A stretch of DNA of 57,916 nt from Amazonocrinis nigriterrae CENA67 (GTDB taxonomy: Bacteria; Cyanobacteriota; Cyanobacteriia; Cyanobacteriales; Nostocaceae). Within the stretch, counting starts at the first letter, position 1. Each line of letters begins with the position of its first letter. Position numbers and translations under genes: made by a program. A model generated the notes under the pieces. That model had not been told where the DNA came from. It ran no database searches and was given only the letters and a program-made list of their open reading frames with translations. Below are positions 51,916 to 57,916 of this stretch, one piece after another. The stretch covers positions 89,412 to 147,327 of the forward strand of contig NZ_JAECZC010000014.1 of assembly GCF_016056305.1 (NCBI RefSeq), in the 5' to 3' direction.

Positions 51916-52713
51916 CTACTTTTTAACTATTAAGTATCCCCGTGTTTGCTTAGAAGCAGCATCAAAGGTATTCATCGCATTCCAAAGTGTTGATGCTGAA
52001 ACCCAAACAGGAGGATACTTATAAGTCGATACATCTAGGATGAGAAATTTATCCATTTTCTCAGAATAAGCTGCTATTGGAGAAATATGCCCTCCACCGT
52101 TTTGACCTATCTGTGAACGGTCATAATTGACAATTATGAAATCTTGATTGTTTTTTAAATTTGCTTTGGCTTGATGACGAAATTCTTCTAACGTACTGCT
52201 TGATGTGTGATGTACCTCCACTTTACGATTGTGGCTTTGCACAAGTGCTGCTAGTTCATCAAGCGTCATCCCAAAAAAAGTGACTAAATATGGTGAGCGA
52301 ACACTTTGGGCAGGGTCATCAAAGAAACTCTCCTGATCAAGACGCTTGTATCTACTTTCGCCTTTACCTAAAGCATTAAGTACTGTGACTCCACTAGCAA
52401 CACCACAATAGGCGAAGCGTTTTTGAGTTTCTAGATAAGTAATAAGTGGCGTGTAGTCTTGTTTTATATTACTAGAATTTAGTATTTTCTTTCCCAGAGG
52501 TGATTCTAAAGAAATCAGATTTTGTGGAAGTGGCAACTGTTTTATGGGCGGCGGTACAAATGCATAATATCCTACTGCTGCAACACCGCTGACACCTAGC
52601 AATCCACTAATGCTAGCTATCACCGCAGCAATTTGTCGAACTCGACCCTTCACTCCATTCACCGGATGTTTTACCTTTGTAGCTTGCTGCTGAAAGCTTC
52701 TATTGTCTCCCAT
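51916..52713 (-). CDS. Phytochelatin synthase-like protein (PCS family)
   Basis: 265 residues. N-terminal transmembrane anchor (about 29-53) then the papain-like half-PCS domain with Cys103 (AYCGVASGVTVLNAL), His209 (GGGHISPIAAY) and Asp227 (LILDVSTYKYPPVWV). Cyanobacterial members, such as the Nostoc protein alr0975, hydrolyse glutathione to gamma-glutamylcysteine rather than making phytochelatins efficiently. It is on the same strand as the Rieske gene, 81 bases upstream. Confidence 0.94.
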   Translation of the reverse strand: MGDNRSFQQQATKVKHPVNGVKGRVRQIAAVIASISGLLGVSGVAAVGYYAFVPPPIKQLPLPQNLISLESPLGKKILNSSNIKQDYTPLITYLETQKRFAYCGVASGVTVLNALGKGESRYKRLDQESFFDDPAQSVRSPYLVTFFGMTLDELAALVQSHNRKVEVHHTSSSTLEEFRHQAKANLKNNQDFIIVNYDRSQIGQNGGGHISPIAAYSEKMDKFLILDVSTYKYPPVWVSASTLWNAMNTFDAASKQTRGYLIVKK

Positions 52714-52981
52714 TGTCTACTTGTTACCAGTTCTTCCTACGTTTTGTGTAAGCAGTCACTTTTATCTTAAATAAATTAGCATTGTAAATATACTAATTTT
52801 CTCATAGTGTAATAAATAATACTAATTATTTCAAATGAAGCAACCCATTCAAACCCCGAAAGCCCTGCCATATAAAACTTTCTTAATTACGAATTACGAA
52901 TTACGAACTACGAATTGGTATAACATCCGTTCATTCCTAATTATGTAGCGTTTCAGCCGCTCATGAAGAAATATTGCAACT

Positions 52982-53866
52982 ATGAATAAAATTAAACGGC
53001 TTGTGATTGTCGGTGGAACCCACGGAAACGAACTGACAGGTATTTATCTGGTGAAAAAATTTGAGCGATCGCCCCAATTAATCCAGCGAAGTAGCTTTGA
53101 AACTTGCACGTTGTTAGCCAATCCCAAAGCATATGAAATCGGCAAACGATTTGTAGATACCGATTTAAATCGCTGTTTTCAACGCCAAGATTTGCACAAT
53201 CTGAATCTATCGAGTTATGAAGCACAACGAGCCAAAGTAATTTACCAAACCTATGGAACTAAAGGTACTTTAGAGGCAAATTTGATGATTGATTTACACA
53301 GTTCAACCTCTAACATGGGGTTAACAATTATTCTGGCACGTCAGCTTCCATATAATCTACAGTTGGCTGCTTATCTCACATCCGTAAATCCAAACGTCAA
53401 AATACTTTATTCAGAACCCCAAACACTAGAAAATCCTTATTTAGACTCAATTTGTGAATTTGGTTGCAGTATCGAAGTTGGTGCTGTTGCTCAGGGAACA
53501 TTGAATGCTACTTTATTTCAACAAACTGAAGAACTTATTTACGCAATTCTAGATTATGTAGAAGCCTACAATAAAGAAACGCCACTAAGAGTACAAGATA
53601 CACTCATGGTTTATCAAAGCATTCGCACGATAGATTATCCCAGGAATGCAACTGGAGAAATTCAAGCGATGATTCATCCGCGATTGCAATTTCAAGATTA
53701 TCAAGCCTTGCATCCAGGAGAACCAATATTTTTGACCTTTGATGGTGAGGAAATTGTTTATGAAGGTGACAAAGTTGTGTACCCAGTTTTCATCAATGAA
53801 GCAGCTTATTATGAGAAAGGTATTGCAATGTTTATGACTCTACCCATTGAAATAGCAACTATTTAG
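52982..53866 (+). CDS. Aspartoacylase-family zinc carboxypeptidase-like hydrolase
   Basis: 294 residues. The zinc ligands are visible: His14 and Glu17 (GGTHGNELTG) and His106 (DLHSST); DLNR gives the substrate Arg64. It is a soluble enzyme of the AspA family that deacylates N-acetylaspartate or similar amino acids. It is divergent from the PCS gene. The true substrate in cyanobacteria is not settled. Confidence 0.93.
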   Translation: MNKIKRLVIVGGTHGNELTGIYLVKKFERSPQLIQRSSFETCTLLANPKAYEIGKRFVDTDLNRCFQRQDLHNLNLSSYEAQRAKVIYQTYGTKGTLEANLMIDLHSSTSNMGLTIILARQLPYNLQLAAYLTSVNPNVKILYSEPQTLENPYLDSICEFGCSIEVGAVAQGTLNATLFQQTEELIYAILDYVEAYNKETPLRVQDTLMVYQSIRTIDYPRNATGEIQAMIHPRLQFQDYQALHPGEPIFLTFDGEEIVYEGDKVVYPVFINEAAYYEKGIAMFMTLPIEIATI

Positions 53867-54145
53867 TGATACTAAATTTTTGATTTTTGATTTTGGATTA
53901 AAAGTCTTTACCAACAGGCTATACCAAAATATTAAACAATGCTGCTTAGGGAACATCCCAATTTTGCCAAAATACACAAACCTAGCACAAAAATTCTTGA
54001 TAAACCTCTTTCCTTTGTGTTCTTTGTGCCTTTTATGGTTCGTTATTTTATTTCTCCTGTCTAAATTAAAACACGTATGAAACTAAACTTGCATCTTTGG
54101 GATGTTCCCCTTTCACAATCCAACAATCTAAAATCCAAAATGCTA

Positions 54146-54376
54146 TTATAATTCGTCTGCATCAAGACCACTTTCTTGTTGAGCAGCATGAGGCAGTATA
54201 GATAGATCATCGTCTGGAATTCGTGTAGGCACTCCTAAACGCTTACGAGCTTGTTCCTCCGCTTGATTTCGGTCATTTTCGTTATCAAACTGATCTGCAT
54301 CCAATAGATACTTCTCCCGTGCCGCCTGATCTCGTGAAGGCACAGAGCCATTCTTCCATTTGTATTTGAAGTTCAT
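54146..54376 (-). CDS. Small acidic hypothetical protein
   Basis: 76 residues from the ATG beginning MNFKYKWKNG (a TTG two codons upstream is less likely). Very rich in Asp, Glu, Gln and Arg. DQFDNENDRNQAEEQARKRLG is probably helical. No motif recognised; conserved-looking composition. Confidence 0.55.
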   Translation of the reverse strand: MNFKYKWKNGSVPSRDQAAREKYLLDADQFDNENDRNQAEEQARKRLGVPTRIPDDDLSILPHAAQQESGLDADEL

Positions 54377-54524
54377 AAACAATAGTTTAAACTCTAGGTT
54401 TAAATTTAAGCTAATCGCTATATATATTACTTCTAGCGCTGGGCAGAAAATTCGTGATAATTTTCCTTAATTTGCTCAATCCCACTATTACTTTTTGCTT
54501 ATTTACTGAAATGAATTTATTTTC

Positions 54525-54776
54525 TTAACCAGCGATAGAATTTGTTTGCCAATTGGGAAATAATGAGATAACACTAGTAAGTTCGTTGTTAGGATTGCAA
54601 TCTGGTGGAAAAACAAAAAGTTCTTTTTCCAACAGCTGTGCCTTATGGTGAAGCGCGATCGCTTCCTTCAAAGTATAAAACATAATCGGAATCCATCTGC
54701 CACTGTAAAAGTACACAACAACTCGGCGGTTTGCGTACTCCTCCATCGGCAATGGATTTCGCCAAGTTGAAATCAT
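54525..54776 (-). CDS. Small hypothetical protein
   Basis: 83 residues from the ATG starting MISTWRNPLP; the AGGAG lies 11 bases upstream, and a GTG four codons earlier overlaps it. The sequence RRVVVYFYSGRWIPIMFYTLKEAIALHHKAQLLEKELFVFP suggests a small alpha/beta protein. No named family recognised. It stands alone, with an AT-rich spacer of about 370 bases and heptamer repeats (54946-54980) on its 5' side. Confidence 0.6.
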   Translation of the reverse strand: MISTWRNPLPMEEYANRRVVVYFYSGRWIPIMFYTLKEAIALHHKAQLLEKELFVFPPDCNPNNELTSVISLFPNWQTNSIAG

Positions 54777-55149
54777 GCCGAATAACACTCCTGATGTTAT
54801 AGATTGATTGAAAAATTTATTAAACTTTATTATTCATCATCTTAACGGGCTTAAAAGTTCTTAACTTCTGACCGAAGATAGATAAGCATATATACTTAAG
54901 ATTATTTTTATATTTCTGGTTCTCCAGCTGGCGTTGCTCTTATAGGATTTTGGATTTTAGATTTTGAATTTTAGATTTTTGATATTACATCCACGCTTAT
55001 TACTTGTTCATCCTACTATTTATATATAAATTTTCTATCCTGCTCACGAGATGCCTTGATGATAATTCTTTAACTAAATACAATACGCTGTTTCTGGAAT
55101 TAGGTTCAGGCAGATTGAAGTTATTAACTGGAGTTAATGATAAATTTAT
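54777..55149. repeat. Spacer with heptamer repeats
   Basis: At 54946-54980, TTTTAGA/TTTTGAA heptamer-like units resemble those in the tRNA-Leu intron and the mdnB-mdnC spacer. The rest is AT-rich without a gene. Confidence 0.5.
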
Positions 55150-55644
55150 ATGCGTTTACCTATTGGAATTAGTGCCATTTTAATGGCATCTCTCAGCTGG
55201 AACACACCAGTAATGTCTCAACCTGCTATACAAGTGGCACAATCACCAGCGATCGCTAGCTCAAATTTTAAGAAACTCACAATTAATCGGCGGTTGTGGT
55301 ATCAACAAAAAATTACTAATTATCGCTATACATTCACCAGAAGCTGTTTTTGTGTACCCAAAGCCACAGAACCAGTAGTCATTGAAGTACGTAACGGTGT
55401 TACAACCTCCATCACTTCTGTAGAGACTGGTCAACCAGTAGATCCAAAATTATTCGAGAGTTACAATACAATTCCGAAGCTCTTTAATATTATTAAAGAT
55501 GCCATCGCCCGTAGAGCAGCTAACTTAACTGTAAAATACGACCCTAAACTTGGCTACCCAACTCAAATTAATATCGATTACAACAGCCAAATAGCTGATG
55601 ATGAATTATTCCTCACAATTGAAAATCTGCAAAAAACTTATTAA
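55150..55644 (+). CDS. DUF6174-like secreted protein
   Basis: 164 residues with a signal peptide (cleavage probably after VMSQPA or thereabouts). RLWYQQKITNYRYTFTRSCFCVP followed by VVIEVRNGVTTSI and a long C-terminal part (YDPKLGYPTQINIDYNSQIADDE) is typical of the DUF6174 family. Two Cys residues lie in SCFCVP. The function is unknown. Confidence 0.82.
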   Translation: MRLPIGISAILMASLSWNTPVMSQPAIQVAQSPAIASSNFKKLTINRRLWYQQKITNYRYTFTRSCFCVPKATEPVVIEVRNGVTTSITSVETGQPVDPKLFESYNTIPKLFNIIKDAIARRAANLTVKYDPKLGYPTQINIDYNSQIADDELFLTIENLQKTY

Positions 55645-55710
55645 TTACAGGATGATGTTAATTTTTAGTTGATATATCAAGTAAATCTGATTTTTCAACT
55701 CAGAACTCTC

Positions 55711-56493
55711 CTAGATATAAGTTTGAATAATCACGAAATAGTTGATCATAAATTGCCAGCAAGTTGCACCAAGTACAGTTAACGTGATCACCTCTAAACT
55801 AAACCAGCGTTCCCGCAGCAGTCCGGCTAGTGCGCGTAAACCCCATACTTCACTGCGACGATGACCAATAGCGATCGCTCCCATTTTACTATCTCGCATC
55901 GCTTCTAAAGCTGGCTGTCGAAATTGTCCCGTGATATAAACACCAGCACCACGGACTGCTGCTTCACGTATTAACAAATCTGTCATAGCACCAACAACAG
56001 CAATGCGTTTGACATCAGTTTGAACTGCTAAATATATTTGCTCTTGTCCGCCAAAAATTTGAGTTACACAACTGCACAAACCCGTAAAACTTTGAGTGGG
56101 AATCTCTCCTAACATCCCAATTGCTCTATTATCTTTCTCTCCCAATACTTCTAAACTAGACATATTTAATACTTGAGCCAAGCGAAAATTGAAACCCATC
56201 GTCAAGCATTCATCAAATGGGAGATGATAAGAGATTACCCCAATATCGGGCGGGATTTGTGCGGCTTCTAGTTTCCACGGTCGATGTAAGAACAGCGCAT
56301 CTAAACGTTGGGCCCTTACCCATTCTTGCAATTGCATCCCTGGTTCCAGTGCTAACCCCAAACGTCTTACAGGTCGTAGTGAAGGTAAATACACGCCTCC
56401 TCTTTCACTTGCGGGAAACCGCTCAACAGCAAACAGGCGATTGAGGAATTCTACTATATCTTCTATAACAATTGAATTACATTCAGATGTCAT
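55711..56493 (-). CDS. Nif3-like dinuclear metal-centre protein
   Basis: 260 residues. IVEFLNRLFAVERFPASERGGVYLP, DALFLHRPWKLE (metal His), GVISYHLPFDECLTMGFN, ITGQFRQPALEAM and IGHRRSEVWGLR follow the NIF3/DUF34 order. Members form toroidal hexamers with a dinuclear metal site; the cell function is unclear. The protein ends in a hydrophobic tail (VLGATCWQFMINYFVI). Confidence 0.87.
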   Translation of the reverse strand: MTSECNSIVIEDIVEFLNRLFAVERFPASERGGVYLPSLRPVRRLGLALEPGMQLQEWVRAQRLDALFLHRPWKLEAAQIPPDIGVISYHLPFDECLTMGFNFRLAQVLNMSSLEVLGEKDNRAIGMLGEIPTQSFTGLCSCVTQIFGGQEQIYLAVQTDVKRIAVVGAMTDLLIREAAVRGAGVYITGQFRQPALEAMRDSKMGAIAIGHRRSEVWGLRALAGLLRERWFSLEVITLTVLGATCWQFMINYFVIIQTYI

Positions 56494-56633
56494 TGGTACA
56501 GGTTTTGCTGCTGAGGATTCAGCTATTTACAAAAAAATTGGGAACAGAGTGCATAAACGAATGAAGGTCTACCTATTGAGTAAGTGAAGGGGTTGAAACC
56601 CAAAATACACACTAACACTGAAACTTTAGTAGC

Positions 56634-57293
56634 ATGACTATAAAATTCCGCCACTTAACAGGTTCTTTGCTAACAGCTACCGCACTGTTTACCTCTACAT
56701 TACCAGCTTTCGCTGGGCCATTTGATGCCAAACCTGCGGGTATCTTTAACCACATTCCTCTCACCCCCGCAGCATCTGTAGGTAATGGTACTTCCAGCAC
56801 TCCCACCAGCACACCCAGTAATTCAGTTGGAAATTCTGAAATTCAAGGATTAGGCGACCATCAGGGTTGGGTTGATCCAAAAACTTTAGCAAATGATCCC
56901 CGCGCCTTGTGTAGCGATGTTGGTTTAGGCAACAATACCAGCAACAGTTCCAGCAAATTTGCCCTAGCAACTTCTAGCAGCAGCCGTTCTAGTTCTTCCC
57001 GCAGTCACAACGATGGCGGTGGCGGTGGTGTTAGCTTCTTAGGTATTGGTGTCAGTGGTAGTGGTGCTAGCCAAGGAAGCCAAAATAATAGTGATTCTAA
57101 GGATCAAAGTAGCAACCGCACCGAAGAAAAGACTAATAGTACCTCAACAGTAGTTCAAGGCAAGAATTGTGATGCTTTTGTCAACGCCGCCGCAGCCAGA
57201 GACATGAACTACCAAGATAACCTCACCCGCCGCTATGAAATCAAAACTGGTCGTCGCGGACAACAGGTCAATCAACTACTGGAAAATAAATAA
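56634..57293 (+). CDS. Secreted low-complexity Ser/Gly-rich protein
   Basis: 219 residues. Signal peptide TATALFTSTLPAFA then the mature start GPFDAK. The middle is Thr/Ser/Asn-rich, then SSSSRSSSSRSHNDGGGGGV, and the C-terminus has KNCDAFVNAAAARDMNYQD and a tail with RRYEIKTGRRGQQVN. Two Cys residues. It resembles other small secreted cyanobacterial proteins of unknown function. Confidence 0.7.
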   Translation: MTIKFRHLTGSLLTATALFTSTLPAFAGPFDAKPAGIFNHIPLTPAASVGNGTSSTPTSTPSNSVGNSEIQGLGDHQGWVDPKTLANDPRALCSDVGLGNNTSNSSSKFALATSSSSRSSSSRSHNDGGGGGVSFLGIGVSGSGASQGSQNNSDSKDQSSNRTEEKTNSTSTVVQGKNCDAFVNAAAARDMNYQDNLTRRYEIKTGRRGQQVNQLLENK

Positions 57294-57453
57294 TTGTTTG
57301 ATGACTGATGACTGATGACTGATAACTGTTGTTATTCTATCCCTCCTGCCTCCTTTGCCCTATCCTCTTATGTTTTGAGTAATTAATTTTGAATTGTTGA
57401 GACGCCGGGGTCAGCGCCCTGGCTATTACTTTATCTACTATCAGGAGAAACTT

Positions 57454-57879
57454 ATGAACAGCAAGCTAGGTGGGGGAATGATTGCTCTCAGTACAATGCT
57501 GTTGCTATCTGTAACATCTTTAGCAAGCGCTGAAACCCCATCTCGTACAATTGATAACTCACGAATCCTACCCTATCTACTGGATAATTCCAATGACAAC
57601 TCATTGGTGAGAGTGCATTGTGTATCTAAGGATCACAAGCAAGTTAATAGAAGGCGGCGTATCATCAGAGATCATCTCTTAACACCCAATGTTGACACTG
57701 TAACCATTGAAATAGAAGGCAGTTGTCAAAATGTTAGAATTCGCGTGCAAGATGACTCAGACTTTGCAGATTACCCAACCTACAATCCCCATTTAGATGA
57801 CAATCATATCCCCTTTGACGATTCATCTTGGCTAACCCGTCAAGGTTCAGGTTGGTATTGGCTGCTGCATCATCGCTGA
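57454..57879 (+). CDS. Small secreted protein, unknown function
   Basis: 141 residues from an ATG preceded by CAGGAGAAA. Signal peptide MNSKLGGGMIALSTMLLL.. ending SLASA, then ETPSRTIDNSRILPYL. Two Cys residues (VHCVSK; GSCQNV) could form a disulfide. The basic RRRRIIRDHL segment and the acidic DDSDFADYP and DDNHIPFDD stretches stand out. The window ends 37 bases after its stop. Confidence 0.7.
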   Translation: MNSKLGGGMIALSTMLLLSVTSLASAETPSRTIDNSRILPYLLDNSNDNSLVRVHCVSKDHKQVNRRRRIIRDHLLTPNVDTVTIEIEGSCQNVRIRVQDDSDFADYPTYNPHLDDNHIPFDDSSWLTRQGSGWYWLLHHR

Positions 57880-57916
57880 ATAAAAGCAGGGGAGCAGGGG
57901 AACTCGGGGCCCCCAC

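Noticed and set aside
53880-54080. Open frame of 66 codons after the aspartoacylase gene
   Set aside because: It begins with heptamer-like sequence, has no ribosome site, and its hydrophobic C-terminus looks fortuitous.

Overview
The window is chromosomal DNA from a filamentous, probably heterocyst-forming cyanobacterium (Nostocales). The evidence is frequent HIP1 octamers (GCGATCGC), ndhL next to a DUF3007 gene and trpA, a tRNA-Leu(UAA) gene split by the cyanobacterial group I intron, a tocopherol/plastoquinone-type methyltransferase, a PaO/TIC55-like Rieske oxygenase, a GUN4-domain protein, and intergenic spacers full of small inverted-repeat elements, heptamer repeats and GGGAGTA-type minisatellites.

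Layout. 1-9.5 kb: two related lipoproteins, a flippase-like membrane protein, hypothetical genes, an intron-containing tRNA-Leu, a choloylglycine-hydrolase-like Ntn amidase and a DUF1835 gene with no usable start. 9.2-11.1 kb: conserved ndhL-DUF3007-trpA block. 11.4-15.5 kb: a coiled-coil membrane protein, a PlsC-like acyltransferase, a small protein and a GNAT acetyltransferase.

16.1-20.3 kb is the highlight: a microviridin-type graspetide (omega-ester peptide) cluster. Six tandem precursor genes of 45-49 codons share a leader with VPFFARFL and a C-terminal core with K(Y/W)PSDWE. They are followed by two ATP-grasp ligases, MdnB-like (lactam) and MdnC-like (lactone). The spacers between precursors carry a conserved covarying hairpin, and one has been split by a MITE. 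Downstream on the same strand are a JmjC/cupin-8 putative Fe(II)/2-oxoglutarate oxygenase, a LamG-patatin lipase, a glycine-rich membrane protein, an SbmA/ABCD-type ABC transporter with an 18-residue repeat tail and a helix-turn-helix-like end, a coiled-coil GUN4 protein and two paralogous small proteins. No usual MdnE-type exporter is present, so the oxygenase and SbmA-like transporter are candidate non-canonical partners. Their link to the peptide is inferred from position only.

30-44 kb is ordinary chromosome: tRNA-Ala, trhO, an O-methyltransferase, a CoA-binding protein, an SDR dehydrogenase, a large secreted PA14/Calx-beta/PQQ-type sugar dehydrogenase, a mercuric-reductase-like flavoprotein with two VTT-domain membrane proteins, ybaK and an MPBQ/MSBQ methyltransferase.

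44.2-49.9 kb is a decaying type I CRISPR-Cas locus of the Myxococcus Dev/Cmx (I-MYXAN) kind. cas3 has lost its HD domain and Walker A/B, while cas8, cas7 and cas5 are intact and overlapping. A Uma2-type nuclease gene sits where cas6 would be expected, and a Cas4 fragment is cut off inside a single leftover CRISPR-like repeat. cas1, cas2 and a true array are absent. 50.3-57.9 kb holds the Rieske oxygenase, a phytochelatin-synthase-like protease, an aspartoacylase-like enzyme, a Nif3-like protein and several small or secreted proteins of unknown role.
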